A program made the translations under genes and the position numbers. A stretch of 64,000 nt of DNA from an uncultured Muribaculaceae bacterium (lineage in GTDB: Bacteria; Bacteroidota; Bacteroidia; Bacteroidales; Muribaculaceae). The stretch is from NCBI GenBank assembly GCA_904501735.1, contig CAJGBY010000008.1:1-64000 (forward strand), written 5' to 3'. Below are positions 43,209 to 53,449 of this stretch, piece by piece; position 1 is the stretch's first letter; every line of letters starts with the position of its first letter. The notes below the pieces were generated by a model. That model was given only the letters and a program-made list of their open reading frames with translations, was not told the origin of the DNA and searched no databases.

Positions 43209-44426
43209 TTATCGCAAAAGGAGAGAGCTATCGCCGTAGCTCAAGAAGCGATAATCGTGGCTCAACGCGTAGTCGTAGATAGCTTTCCAGTTGCCGTCGA
43301 CAAATGCCGAAACAAGAAGCAACAATGTGGATTGTGGTTGATGGAAATTGGTGATCATACCACGAATTACACGGAACTTGAACGACGGAGCAATCATGAT
43401 CTGTGTGCTACCGATGTAGCGGTCGATACCATTGCGATCGAGGTGGTCGATGATGGCTTGTAGCGCGTCGGCAGTAGAGATGGCGTAATCTTGTTGGTAT
43501 GGAGCCCATTGCTTTACGCGCAATTCCTCTTCGTTGGCATCGGGATTATTCAAAAGAGTGATACCAATGTAGTAGAGGCTTTCGAGTGTGCGCACCGAAG
43601 TAGTGCCAACAGCAATTACATTTCCATTAGCCTTTATAAGGTCAACAAGTAGACTTTTTTCGACAGAAATGAACTCGGTGTGCATGTCGTGCTCGCCGAT
43701 TGACTCCGATTTGACTGGTTGGAAAGTGCCAGCGCCCACATGCAGAGTGAGTTCGCGTCGAGAAATGCCTTGTCGGTCACACTCGGCAAGCACCTCATCG
43801 GTGAAGTGTAATCCAGCCGTTGGAGCTGCTACGCTACCCTCGATGTGCGAGTAGACAGTTTGGTAGTCGGCTGAGTCGGATTCCTCGGTGTTGCGATTGA
43901 GGTATGGAGGAATTGGAATTTCGCCAATAGCTTCGAGAAGAGACGCGAAAGTGATATTGTCGTTGTTCCAAGAGAAAATAATTTCAAAAGCATTGCCTTT
44001 CTGTTCGCCACGAGTTGCAGCGAGTTCGACTTCGCAACCATTCACATTGACTACTTGAGTGAGGCTGCCTGCTTTCCATCGTTTAGAGTTGCCCACGAAG
44101 CATAGCCAGCTGCATTGGCTTGTGGTTTGAAACACTTGAGCATAATCGCGAGGAGCGATAGGTTCGAGGCAGAAAATCTCGATGATAGCACCAGCATTTG
44201 GCTTCTGGAAGCGCAAACGGGCATTGATAACGCGAGTGTTGTTGTAGACGAGCATCGACTGTTGAGGAAGAAGACGAGGCACATCATAGAAACGCAAATC
44301 TTGTATATCACCATTTTGATATACAAGAAGTTTGCATTGTTCGCGTTGAGTGAGCGGGTGCTTAGCTATACGCTCATCGGGAAGCGGATAGTTAAAGTCT
44401 TTTATTTGAATGTCTTTGATATTCAT
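43209..44426 (-). CDS. queA: S-adenosylmethionine:tRNA ribosyltransferase-isomerase
   Basis: 405 residues; transfers the ribosyl part of SAM to preQ1 in tRNA to make epoxyqueuosine. Family motifs: YPLPDERIAKHPLTQREQCK at the N-terminus, YNNTRVINARL, SVAAPTAGLHFT, LHVGAGTFQPVKSE, AVGTTSVRTLES and the C-terminal ITNFHQPQSTLLLLVSAF. The ATG overlaps the upstream stop by one base (TAATG), so it is co-translated with the C-S lyase gene. Confidence 0.96.
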   Translation of the reverse strand: MNIKDIQIKDFNYPLPDERIAKHPLTQREQCKLLVYQNGDIQDLRFYDVPRLLPQQSMLVYNNTRVINARLRFQKPNAGAIIEIFCLEPIAPRDYAQVFQTTSQCSWLCFVGNSKRWKAGSLTQVVNVNGCEVELAATRGEQKGNAFEIIFSWNNDNITFASLLEAIGEIPIPPYLNRNTEESDSADYQTVYSHIEGSVAAPTAGLHFTDEVLAECDRQGISRRELTLHVGAGTFQPVKSESIGEHDMHTEFISVEKSLLVDLIKANGNVIAVGTTSVRTLESLYYIGITLLNNPDANEEELRVKQWAPYQQDYAISTADALQAIIDHLDRNGIDRYIGSTQIMIAPSFKFRVIRGMITNFHQPQSTLLLLVSAFVDGNWKAIYDYALSHDYRFLSYGDSSLLLR

Positions 44427-45607
44427 TATTGAATGTTCTCGATAGCTTTTTTAAGTTGTTCGAGTGCGTCGATGAGTACTTGACGAGGGTTTGCCATGTT
44501 GAGACGCATGCAGCCTTCGCCACCTTTACCAAACATTTCGCCGTCGTTGAGCGCAAGGTGAGCCTTGTTGACGAATAGGTCGATTAGTTCGTCGTGAGTG
44601 AGACCAAGCTTAGAGCAGTCGAGCCATACAAGGAACGAAGCTTGAGGGCGCACAGGGTGAATAAGTGGTAGGTTTTGCTTGCAGTATTCTTCGACAGCAA
44701 GAATATTGTTTTCGATGTAAGGAATAAGTTCGTCGAGCCATTCTTCGCCATTGTTGTAGGCAGCTTCGGTGGCAGCAGTAGCAAACCAAGTAGGCACGCT
44801 GAACTCATTGACTTGTAGCCAGTGGAAGAAATCCTTGCGAAGCTCAGGATTCTTGATAACACACCAAGAGCTTGACACGCCAGGAATGTTGAAAGTCTTA
44901 GAAGGTGCGCCGAAAGAGATGCTCACAGCAGCAGCATCTTCGCTCACTGAAGCAAATGGAGTGTGCTTGTGTCCGAAAATGCCCAAGTCGCAGTGAATTT
45001 CGTCGCTCACGATGATTACATTATATTTCTTAGCAAGACGAGCCACCTCGATGAGAGATTCCTTGTCCCAACAGATACCGATAGGGTTGTGAGGGTTGCA
45101 CACCACCATTAGTTTAGGATTTTCGGTAGCAAAAATATGTTCGAGCCCTGGAAGATCCATTGAGTAGCAGTCGCCATTCTTGATAAGGTCGTTGCTCACA
45201 ACGCGTCGGTGATTACCCACAGCAACATTGCGGAAAGGGTGGTACACAGGTTGTTGAATGACGATAGTGTCGCCAGGCTTTGTGAAGAAATTGAGCGCAT
45301 AGGCATAACCACGCACAACACCATTCACATAGGTGATTTCCTCGCGAGTTACATCCCAATTGTGACGACGCTTAATCCAACCAATGATAGATTCCCAATA
45401 GCTGTCGGGTGCTTGAGAGTAGCCATAGATGTGGTGCTCAGCGCGCTTTTCGATAGCTTGGCTGATAGCAGGACACACTTCGAAGTCCATATCGGCAATC
45501 CATAGAGGAGAAAGGTCGTTTCGACCAAAAACCTTAGTGAGGCAGTCGGTCATCATAGAACCAGTGCCACGGCGATCAATAATCTTATCGAAATTATATT
45601 TTCCCAT
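44426..45607 (-). CDS. PatB/MalY-type pyridoxal-phosphate C-S lyase (aminotransferase fold I)
   Basis: 393 residues starting MGKYNFDKIIDRRGTGS at 45607; the frame extends 8 codons further upstream without support. PLP-binding Lys in SFGAPSKTFNIPG, substrate loop CNPHNPIGICWDKE, and DEIHCDLG, diagnostic of the MalY/PatB cystathionine beta-lyase group. Cleaves cystathionine or related cysteine S-conjugates. Operon with queA. Confidence 0.93.
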   Translation of the reverse strand: MGKYNFDKIIDRRGTGSMMTDCLTKVFGRNDLSPLWIADMDFEVCPAISQAIEKRAEHHIYGYSQAPDSYWESIIGWIKRRHNWDVTREEITYVNGVVRGYAYALNFFTKPGDTIVIQQPVYHPFRNVAVGNHRRVVSNDLIKNGDCYSMDLPGLEHIFATENPKLMVVCNPHNPIGICWDKESLIEVARLAKKYNVIIVSDEIHCDLGIFGHKHTPFASVSEDAAAVSISFGAPSKTFNIPGVSSSWCVIKNPELRKDFFHWLQVNEFSVPTWFATAATEAAYNNGEEWLDELIPYIENNILAVEEYCKQNLPLIHPVRPQASFLVWLDCSKLGLTHDELIDLFVNKAHLALNDGEMFGKGGEGCMRLNMANPRQVLIDALEQLKKAIENIQ

Positions 45608-45639
45608 TTTCGTAAAAAGGTGCTTATTCAAATATTATG

Positions 45640-45647
45640 CAAAAGTA
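45640..45647 (-). promoter_or_regulatory. Promoter -7 element of the patB-queA operon
   Basis: Minus strand TACTTTTG matches TAnnTTTG; leader about 30 bases to the ATG at 45607. Confidence 0.4.
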
Positions 45648-46122
45648 CAAAATAGTTGGGAGTTAGGAGTTAGAAGAGCGAAGATATTTTTCACAATGAT
45701 TGAAATAAAAAGAAAAAATGATGTTGAGAGTGGAAAAATCAGTAATTCTTATCTAAAAATTGAAAAATATATATAAATTTGCATTGCAATATATAATAGA
45801 CCTATGATTGAGAGTGATATTTAGTGATGAAAACTTGCTGTCGTAAGGGAAGATTGTGTCTTTTCTTGCGTTTTTTGTGTGCCTATGATTTTTAAATGAA
45901 CGAGTCCAAAAGGATAAAAGAAATAAAGGGTATAAACCATAAAAGCAAAAGTTTGTTTATAGATTTTAGGAAGGATTATAAAAAACCGAGCAAATTTAAC
46001 ACCATTCAATAATCAGCATAGACAATTGTATAGCGCAGGCTCGAAGAAACTGGAATAAAACTATTGAGAGAGAGAAATAACTTAAAATAACTAAATGTAA
46101 AACTTTAAAAAACGATTTTTGT
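45648..46122. other. Intergenic region upstream of susC-like gene
   Basis: About 475 bases with no credible gene. A -7 box candidate at 45774 implies a long leader of about 340 bases. Within it I see short AT-rich hairpins but no riboswitch I can name. Confidence 0.5.
45774..45781 (+). promoter_or_regulatory. Candidate -7 element of the SusCDEF locus
   Basis: TAAATTTG fits TAnnTTTG. The region is very AT-rich and -33 is unclear. Confidence 0.3.
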
Positions 46123-49100
46123 ATGAAGCACTCATTTCTTCAAATGATGAATCGGAAGACATTGATGGTGATGTTGTTGTCACTATGCATGTCATTTCCT
46201 GCTTTAGCTCAGAAAATTACCGTTCAAGGTACGGTATTTGATGAAACAGGTGAGACACTTATCGGCGCGAGCGTAATGGTAAAAGGCTCAGCAGTGGGTG
46301 TAGCAACCGATTTCGATGGTAACTTTAGAGTTGAAACCGATGCAAAGAGCACACTTGTTGTGTCTTATGTTGGTTATTTGGCTCAAGAAGTATCGGTAGA
46401 TGGCAGAACAGAAATCAAGATTACGCTAAAACCAAATAGCGCAGTACTTGAAGAAGTTGTAGCAATCGGTTATGGTACAGTAAAGAAAAATGACGCTACT
46501 GGTTCGGTGTCAACAATCAAGCCAAGCGAAATTCAAGCAGGTCTTGCTACATCGGTACAAGATCTTCTTGTGGGACAAACTCCTGGTGTTGTAGTAACTA
46601 CCAGTGCAGGTCCAGAAGGTGGCGGTCAAATCCGTATTCGTGGTGGTGCGTCACTAAACGCAAGCAACGACCCACTTATCGTTATCGACGGAGTTCCATT
46701 GGATAATGGTGGCGTACAAGGTATGAGCAACCCATTGTCAATGATTTCACCAGATAACATTGAAAACATGGTAATCTTGAAGGATGCATCAGCAACAGCT
46801 ATCTATGGTAGCCGTGCTTCTAACGGTGTCATCATCATCACAACTAAGAAGGGTAAGAGCGGTAAGCCTCAAGTAAACTTCTCGGCTAATATGTATGTAA
46901 ATACAGCTCGCAAGATGTGGGATATGCTTGATGCACAAGAATATCGTTCACTTGTAACAAAATATCATGGTGCTGACAGCGACGCTGTAAAGGCTATGGG
47001 TAGCGCAAATACAGATTGGCAAGACGAAATTCTTCGCACAACAGTGTCAAGCGACTACAACTTGAGCGTAGGTGGTACAACAGGTGCTCTTCCTTATCGT
47101 GTAGCAGTGTCTTACACTAACAACAATGGTATCATCAAGACTTCTAAGATGGACCGTTTGACAGTAGGTTTGAACCTTACTCCTGAATTCTTCGATGGAA
47201 AGTTGAAGGTGAACGCAAACGCAAAGGGTTACTACATCAAGAACCAATTTGCTGACGGTGGCGCAATCGGTGCAGCACTTTCAAGCGACCCAACTCGTAC
47301 AGTATATAAGGACTGGAAGACTCTTACATACTCAGAAACAACAGGTATGCCAATTATGACAGCTAACGAGCTATATAATGGCTACAATGTGTGGACAGCA
47401 GCAGGTGTACTAAACAGCAACTCAACAATGAATGCTGTAAGTATGCTTATGGACCGTGACAATCACTCAGAAGTGTTGCGTAGTAACGGTAACTTGCAAC
47501 TTGACTATGCACTACATTTCTTGCCTGAATTGCACTTGAACTTGAACCTTGGTTATGACTGGAGCCGTTCGGAAGAAAATAATATCGTAGCATTCAACTC
47601 ACCACTTGCGTTCAAGAACGCTAACAATGATGGTGCGTCAACAAACTACTATCAATTCCAACGCAAGTTGAACACACTACTTGATTTCTATGCTAACTAT
47701 AAGAAAGAAGTAGAATCAATCGCTTCTTACTTCGATGTAACAGCTGGTTACTCATGGCAAAGATTCACTGCTCGTGGTCACAACAACGGTACTGAGTTCT
47801 TGACTCCAGGTTTCAATGTAATCACTCAAGACCAAAATGGTTTCAACTACTTGGTAGAAAATCCTGCAACAGTAGAACGCGTAGGTACAACTTACTCTAA
47901 GCCTTACTACTGGGATAATGGTAACCTACAATTGGTATCATTCTTCGGTCGTTTGAACTACACATTGAAAGATCGTTACCTATTGACATTCACAATGCGT
48001 GGTGATGCAACATCTCGTTTCAGCAAGGAAAATCGTTGGGGTGCATTCCCATCGGTAGCACTTGGTTGGAAGATCATTGATGAATCATGGGCAAAGAGCT
48101 TGAAGGAAGTGATGAACGAATGGAAGCTTCGTCTTGGTTGGGGTGTAACAGGTCAACAAGATGTGGGTGGATACTTTGACTATATGGCAAAATATCTTGC
48201 TTCTCAACAACAATCTAACTATCCAAGCATCAAGGACGGTCAATTCACTACAACTCTTTATCCACAAGGTTACAACCGTAACTTGAAGTGGGAAGAAACA
48301 ACTACATGGAATGCTGGTTTCGACTTCGGTTTCTTGAACAACCGCATTACAGCAGCTGTTGACTACTACTATCGTCAATCTAAGGACTTGTTGAGCGAAG
48401 TAGATGTTCCTGCAGGTACAGCTACAACAAACCGCTTGGTTCAAAACTTCGGTTCACTTGAAAACCAAGGTGTTGAATTCAATATCACAGCTCGTCCAAT
48501 CGTGAAGAAGGATCTTACATGGACAATCAACTACAATGTTGCTTACAACCAAAACAAGATTACTAAGTTGAACAACGACGGTACAATGGTTAAGGTTGGT
48601 GGCATCAGCGGTGGTACAGGTAATACAGTACAAGCTCACATGGTAGGTTATCCAGCAAACTCATTCTTGCTATACGAACAAGTATATGATGCAAATGGTA
48701 TGCCAATCGAAGGCGAATATGTAGACCAAAACGGTGATGGTACAATCAATGGTGATGACCTACGCTTGCGTTACAGCAAGGATCCTAAGGTTACAATGAC
48801 ATTCGGTACTACATTGAACTGGAAAAACTGGGATTTCGGTGTAAATATGCGTGCTAACCTTGGTAACTATGTTTACAACAATGTGATGTCAACAAATACA
48901 AATGTTGCTGGCGTATTCAAGAACTCAAACTTGAGCAACTTGGTAAATAGCGATGTATATTTCCAAAGCGAACAATACTTGAGCGACTACTGGCTAGAAA
49001 ATGGTAGCTTCTTGCGTTGCGACAATATCACATTAGGTTATACATGGAGCGAACTTTGCAAGAACTTCTCTCGTCTACGCCTATATGGTGCAGTACAAAA

Positions 49101-49215
49101 CCCATTCATCATCACTAAGTACAGTGGTCTTGACCCAGAAGTAGCAAGTGGCGTTGATAACAATGTATATCCTCGTTCATTCACATTCACACTTGGTCTT
49201 GTGGCTACATTCTAA
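46123..49215 (+). CDS. SusC/RagA family TonB-dependent outer membrane transporter
   Basis: 1030 residues. Signal peptide ends SFPALAQ. N-terminal carboxypeptidase-regulatory-like domain (ITVQGTVFDETGETLIGASV; FRVETDAKSTLVVSYVGY). TonB-box-like LEEVVAIGYGTVKKNDATGS. Plug domain with QIRIRGGASLNASNDPLIVI and ILKDASATAIYGSRASNGVI. 22-strand barrel ending RSFTFTLGLVATF. Forms a TonB-driven uptake channel with the SusD-like lid encoded next. Codon choice is strikingly uniform (e.g. TCA/AGC Ser rather than TCG), unlike flanking genes, suggesting very high expression. Confidence 0.97.
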   Translation: MKHSFLQMMNRKTLMVMLLSLCMSFPALAQKITVQGTVFDETGETLIGASVMVKGSAVGVATDFDGNFRVETDAKSTLVVSYVGYLAQEVSVDGRTEIKITLKPNSAVLEEVVAIGYGTVKKNDATGSVSTIKPSEIQAGLATSVQDLLVGQTPGVVVTTSAGPEGGGQIRIRGGASLNASNDPLIVIDGVPLDNGGVQGMSNPLSMISPDNIENMVILKDASATAIYGSRASNGVIIITTKKGKSGKPQVNFSANMYVNTARKMWDMLDAQEYRSLVTKYHGADSDAVKAMGSANTDWQDEILRTTVSSDYNLSVGGTTGALPYRVAVSYTNNNGIIKTSKMDRLTVGLNLTPEFFDGKLKVNANAKGYYIKNQFADGGAIGAALSSDPTRTVYKDWKTLTYSETTGMPIMTANELYNGYNVWTAAGVLNSNSTMNAVSMLMDRDNHSEVLRSNGNLQLDYALHFLPELHLNLNLGYDWSRSEENNIVAFNSPLAFKNANNDGASTNYYQFQRKLNTLLDFYANYKKEVESIASYFDVTAGYSWQRFTARGHNNGTEFLTPGFNVITQDQNGFNYLVENPATVERVGTTYSKPYYWDNGNLQLVSFFGRLNYTLKDRYLLTFTMRGDATSRFSKENRWGAFPSVALGWKIIDESWAKSLKEVMNEWKLRLGWGVTGQQDVGGYFDYMAKYLASQQQSNYPSIKDGQFTTTLYPQGYNRNLKWEETTTWNAGFDFGFLNNRITAAVDYYYRQSKDLLSEVDVPAGTATTNRLVQNFGSLENQGVEFNITARPIVKKDLTWTINYNVAYNQNKITKLNNDGTMVKVGGISGGTGNTVQAHMVGYPANSFLLYEQVYDANGMPIEGEYVDQNGDGTINGDDLRLRYSKDPKVTMTFGTTLNWKNWDFGVNMRANLGNYVYNNVMSTNTNVAGVFKNSNLSNLVNSDVYFQSEQYLSDYWLENGSFLRCDNITLGYTWSELCKNFSRLRLYGAVQNPFIITKYSGLDPEVASGVDNNVYPRSFTFTLGLVATF

Positions 49216-49232
49216 TGTTTAACCAGCATAAA

Positions 49233-50906
49233 ATGAAAACAATAATGAAATCATATATTTATAAAACACTTTCGGCAGTAGCATTGACATTCTCATTGGG
49301 AATGGCAACTTCATGTGTGGGTGATTTGAACCAAGAACCAAAGGATCCAAATATCACAACATCGGCTACTTTCGGTGAAGAAGAAGTGCGTCAAGCTCTT
49401 GCAAAATGTTATTCAGTGTTGGGCGTATCGGGTCAAAGCGGACCAGGTTCATCAGACATCTCAGGTCTTGATAACGGTACAGGCCAATATATTCGCGCAC
49501 TTGCGATGATGAACGAATACACAACTGATGAATTGATGTGGATCTATGCCGACGACGGTGTAGTAGACCTTGTAACAGGTACATGGGGTAAGGATAATGT
49601 GAATATCTTCGGTACTTACTCTCGTCTATATGTACACATTGCAATCTGTAACGACTTTATCCGTCTTGTGGATAATGGTGCAGCAGGCGATGCTGCCGAC
49701 TTGGCACAATATCGTCTTGAAGCTCGCGCACTACGCGCACTTAGCTACTATTGGATTATCGACTTGTTCGGTAAGGGTGGTTTCGTGGATGAAAAAACTG
49801 TAACTCCAGTTCAATGGTCACGCGTTGATCTATACAACTGGCTTGTAAATGAACTTGAAGACATCGTAGCTAACTATAGCACAGCTACTCCAGTTTATGG
49901 TCGCGTAGGTAAGGACGGTGTACAAGCTCTTCTTGCTCGTCTATACTTGAATGCAAAGGTTTATACTGATGGTGCTGTGAATGGTGCTTCTAAGTGTCAA
50001 CAACACTGTGAAGAAATCATCGGTCGTCACCAAGGTGAAGGTTTCCAAGGTACAGGTCTAGTTGACCACTATATGTATCTATTCTGCGGTGATAACGATT
50101 CTTATTTGCCTGGTGGTAAAGGTGTGAACGAAGTTCTTTGGGGTGTTCCACTAGATAGCGACGAAGCTCAATCTTATGGTGCAACAACATTCTTCACTGC
50201 AGCAGCTACTAAGAACATGACAATGGCTGATGATAAAGCTTACATGAACCAACTTGACTATGGTATGGGAGCTCAATGGGGCTGTATGCACGCTCGTAAG
50301 GAATTCTCTGACAAGTTCACTGAAGGCGATATCCGTTGGTCAATGTGGAAGAAGGAAGCTGATGGTTTCTCAAGAGATAACACTAATTTCTCTTCATTCG
50401 TGAGCGGTTATGGTGTGGTTAAGTACACTAACCTTCTTAAGGGTGAAAATGGTGGTTGGAGCGCTCAAAATGGTGGTACATTCGATCCAGAAGGAAAGAT
50501 TGGTCCTCGTAGCGAATCATTCTCAGATGCTGACTACCCAATGTTCCGTCTTGCTGATGTGTACTTGATGTATGCTGAATGTAATATCGTTGACAATGCA
50601 GGTGATGCAACTAAGGCACTTAAGTATGTTAACAATGTACGCGCTCGTGCAGGTGTAGACGCATGGACAACAGCTGAAATGACAGCAAACAATATCCTTG
50701 ACGAACGCTGCCGTGAAATGTACTGGGAAAATACTCGTCGTTCAGACCTTGTTCGCCACGGTAAGTTCACAGGTAACAACTATGTGTGGTCATGGAAGAA
50801 CAACATTTTGAAGGGTGGTGCAATCGGTGACCACATGAATGTGTTCCCAGTACCATCAAATGTGATTGCAGCTCAACCTGAATTCACTCAAAACGCAGGT
50901 TATTAA
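49233..50906 (+). CDS. SusD/RagB family nutrient-binding lipoprotein
   Basis: 557 residues from MKTIMKSYIYK. Other in-frame starts at 49215 (overlapping the susC stop) and 49245 are possible. Lipobox MATSCVGDLNQEPKDPN. TPR-like SusD domain with LRALSYYWIIDLFG and the C-terminal NNVRARAGVDAW, ILDERCREMYWENTRRSDL and NVFPVPSNVIAAQPEFTQN, all standard. Surface lipoprotein capping the SusC barrel. The glycan cannot be predicted. Confidence 0.96.
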   Translation: MKTIMKSYIYKTLSAVALTFSLGMATSCVGDLNQEPKDPNITTSATFGEEEVRQALAKCYSVLGVSGQSGPGSSDISGLDNGTGQYIRALAMMNEYTTDELMWIYADDGVVDLVTGTWGKDNVNIFGTYSRLYVHIAICNDFIRLVDNGAAGDAADLAQYRLEARALRALSYYWIIDLFGKGGFVDEKTVTPVQWSRVDLYNWLVNELEDIVANYSTATPVYGRVGKDGVQALLARLYLNAKVYTDGAVNGASKCQQHCEEIIGRHQGEGFQGTGLVDHYMYLFCGDNDSYLPGGKGVNEVLWGVPLDSDEAQSYGATTFFTAAATKNMTMADDKAYMNQLDYGMGAQWGCMHARKEFSDKFTEGDIRWSMWKKEADGFSRDNTNFSSFVSGYGVVKYTNLLKGENGGWSAQNGGTFDPEGKIGPRSESFSDADYPMFRLADVYLMYAECNIVDNAGDATKALKYVNNVRARAGVDAWTTAEMTANNILDERCREMYWENTRRSDLVRHGKFTGNNYVWSWKNNILKGGAIGDHMNVFPVPSNVIAAQPEFTQNAGY

Positions 50907-50939
50907 TACGATTTTATTAACAGATTAAAAAGGACGAAC

Positions 50940-51833
50940 ATGAAAAAGTTTAATTATATATTTTTCAGTCTTCTTGCGCTTCTATTCGCAACAGCATGCG
51001 AAGAACCACAAGATGTAAATCCTGTGCTACAAACTCCAACAAAGTTTGTGCTTAACAACCCAGTGATGTCGACTCAATATATCGAGTTGACTCCTACAAC
51101 AACAGTGAATATGACTTGTTCACAACCAGACTATGGTTATGCAGCAGCAGCTAACTACTATGCACAAGTGTCATTCACTGAAGACTTTGCAGAATGGGCT
51201 GAAGTGAACGAAAATCCTTACACTAACTGTGGTAAGATTGAAATGAGTGGCGAAGAACTTGCAATGGCAATGTGCAAACTTCGTGGTGTAACAACTGAAG
51301 AATCATATGTTGATGAAGCAGCATGCCCATTGTATGTACGCCTTCGTGCTGAAATCAAGGGTGCACCTGAACAAAGTGCAATCATTTCAAATGTGGTAGT
51401 ATTGAGCCAAGTTAAGGCTTACTACGCAGTTAAGCTTCCTGGATATATCTACCTTGTAGGTCAACCATCAGGCTGGAACGAACCATCGGCAGGTAATGCT
51501 GCTCACTATGAAAACTGGAAGCTTCTTGAAGCAGAAGATGCAATCGGTAGCAAGATTTATAGTGGTACATTCGAAGTAGCTGCTGGTCAAGCAACATTCC
51601 GTTTCTATCGTAAGCTCCAAGGTTGGGATGCACTTGATGATAATGGTGTAATCTACTCTATTGGTCTTAAGGAAGCAGATGAAGCTACTGATGTAGCATT
51701 CACCGATGGTATCTTCAGTTCAGCAATCGTAGATGGTAAGGGTTCATTGAATTTCCCAGGCTGGGAAGGCGGTAAGATGAAGATGACCGTAGACTTGAAT
51801 TCTTATAAGGTAACTGTTCAAGTAGTAGAATAA
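50940..51833 (+). CDS. SusE-like outer membrane glycan-binding lipoprotein
   Basis: 297 residues. Lipobox FATACEEPQ. N-terminal Ig-like SusE domain (about 25-160) that begins LQTPTKFVLNNPVMS, then a C-terminal carbohydrate-binding-like module (YLVGQPSGWNEPSAGNAAHY). Position after susD, lipidation and module order fit SusE-type surface glycan-binding proteins. Same biased codon use as susCD. Confidence 0.85.
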   Translation: MKKFNYIFFSLLALLFATACEEPQDVNPVLQTPTKFVLNNPVMSTQYIELTPTTTVNMTCSQPDYGYAAAANYYAQVSFTEDFAEWAEVNENPYTNCGKIEMSGEELAMAMCKLRGVTTEESYVDEAACPLYVRLRAEIKGAPEQSAIISNVVVLSQVKAYYAVKLPGYIYLVGQPSGWNEPSAGNAAHYENWKLLEAEDAIGSKIYSGTFEVAAGQATFRFYRKLQGWDALDDNGVIYSIGLKEADEATDVAFTDGIFSSAIVDGKGSLNFPGWEGGKMKMTVDLNSYKVTVQVVE

Positions 51834-51866
51834 TAAAGGTTGTAACATATTAAATATTAAAACTGT

Positions 51867-53315
51867 ATGAAAAAGTTAAATATATTTTTGACTATGGCTC
51901 TTGCCCTTTGCTTCGCATCATGTGAAGAAGAATGGGTAGAGGCTTTGCCTCAAACTAACGAGCAAGAAGCTTTGTTTACAGCCGAAGATTTCGTGGCTAA
52001 CAATGCTCTTGCTGAAGCTATCACACTTAGTGAAGCAGAAGGCGAAAACTCAGTAGAAGTTGTAAACTTTGTGAGCGTATCAAATCTACCTGCAGGTGCT
52101 GTGGTAGAATTCGGTATGCAAATGGCAAAGAACGAAGACTTCTCAGATGCAGTAGAAGTGAAGGTGAGCAATGTGGGCAATGCAGCTACAGCAAAGGTGG
52201 CTGACTTGCAAACTGCTTATGTAGCTGTTCAAGGTAAGAACCCAGAAGCACGCACAGTTAATGTACGCTATGCAGCTTATGTGGTTAATGGTACTGAAAA
52301 GGTTCGTGTGAATAGCGCAGATACATACTTTGGTGCTGCTAAGGTGGTTGTGACTCCTTATGACCCAGGTTTCCGCATGGAAAACAAGTATTACATCATC
52401 TGGGCTGAAGATGCTGATGCATTGGCAGAAGAAGCTAATGTAGTAGAACTTGGCCACTCAGATAAGGATGTGTATGACGATACTAAGTTCTCTGCAGTAA
52501 TCGATGTACAAGCTCCTTTCTACTGGATGGTAATCGGTGAATCGGCTCTAAATGCTAAGAACTTCGATGAAGCTATGGGTGCTGAAGAAGGTATGGAATA
52601 TGAAGAAACTGGTTTCTTGTTTGCACAAAACAATGAAGATTTCCCTGGCTTCGCTATCTATCAAGAAGGTACAGGTAAGTACCAATTTGAAGTAGATATG
52701 TACTACAATGCTGAAGATGAAGAATATCCAGTGTATACAATCAGCCCTGCATTCGACAACTTGTGGACTCCAGGTAACTCAAATGGTTGGAGCCACGATA
52801 ATTCAAATATGTTGTTCACAAGCGACTATGTAACTTACACAGGTTACGCATATTTGAACGGTAGCTTCAAGTTCTCAAATGCTGCTGACTGGAATCACAC
52901 TAACTATGGTACAACTGGTACTGAAGGTGAACTTTCAACTAATGGTGGTGCTGGTAACTTGGAAACTGCAGAAGGTGTTTATTGGGCATCAGTAAATATT
53001 CCTAACTTGACTTATACTCTTGTTAAGATTGAAACAATCGGTTTGATTGGTGGTTTCAACGGTTGGGGTTCATCACTTCCAATGACAGCACAAATCAATG
53101 GTCCTAAGGACTTGAAGTATGTAGGTGAAGTGACATTGAAGGCTGGCGAAGAATTTAAGTTCCGTGCTAACGATGGTTGGGATATCAACCTTGGTGGTAC
53201 ATTCGCTGCATTGGAACCAAATGGTGCTAACCTAAGTGTGGCTGAAGATGGTACTTATGAAGTGGTTCTTGACCTTTCAAATCTACCTTACAAGGCTACT
53301 GTAACAAAGAAGTAA
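51867..53315 (+). CDS. SusF/SusE-like multi-domain glycan-binding lipoprotein
   Basis: 482 residues. Lipobox CFASCEEEW. An N-terminal Ig-like domain is followed by tandem SusE/F-type binding modules: about 175-285, 290-385 (NLWTPGNSNGWSHDNSN) and 390-482 (IGLIGGFNGWGSSLPMTAQ). GNSNGW and GGFNGW are typical ligand-site loops of starch-binding SusE/SusF modules. Last gene of the locus, ending at a strong terminator. Confidence 0.87.
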   Translation: MKKLNIFLTMALALCFASCEEEWVEALPQTNEQEALFTAEDFVANNALAEAITLSEAEGENSVEVVNFVSVSNLPAGAVVEFGMQMAKNEDFSDAVEVKVSNVGNAATAKVADLQTAYVAVQGKNPEARTVNVRYAAYVVNGTEKVRVNSADTYFGAAKVVVTPYDPGFRMENKYYIIWAEDADALAEEANVVELGHSDKDVYDDTKFSAVIDVQAPFYWMVIGESALNAKNFDEAMGAEEGMEYEETGFLFAQNNEDFPGFAIYQEGTGKYQFEVDMYYNAEDEEYPVYTISPAFDNLWTPGNSNGWSHDNSNMLFTSDYVTYTGYAYLNGSFKFSNAADWNHTNYGTTGTEGELSTNGGAGNLETAEGVYWASVNIPNLTYTLVKIETIGLIGGFNGWGSSLPMTAQINGPKDLKYVGEVTLKAGEEFKFRANDGWDINLGGTFAALEPNGANLSVAEDGTYEVVLDLSNLPYKATVTKK

Positions 53316-53340
53316 TTTATTGAGATAAATTATACTTGAG

Positions 53341-53375
53341 GAGCTATGGTACAACGGTGCCATAGCTCTTTTTTT
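53341..53375 (+). terminator. Rho-independent terminator of the SusCDEF locus
   Basis: Twelve-pair stem (53341-53352 with 53357-53368, one GU), loop AACG, then seven T residues. Confidence 0.9.
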
Positions 53376-53410
53376 GTGTGGATTATTAGCTGTTGTTGAG
53401 GAAAAATCGT

Positions 53411-53418
53411 TAGCTTTG
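53411..53418 (+). promoter_or_regulatory. Promoter -7 element of the TonB-C lipoprotein gene
   Basis: TAGCTTTG matches TAnnTTTG; leader about 30 bases. Confidence 0.5.
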
Positions 53419-53449
53419 CATAACGAAATGAAATAAAACGATATTAGAT

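Noticed and set aside
45821..46009. Minus-strand frame of 62 codons upstream of the susC-like gene
   Set aside because: Hydrophobic composition arises from AT-rich leader DNA; no promoter or start context and no neighbour on that strand.
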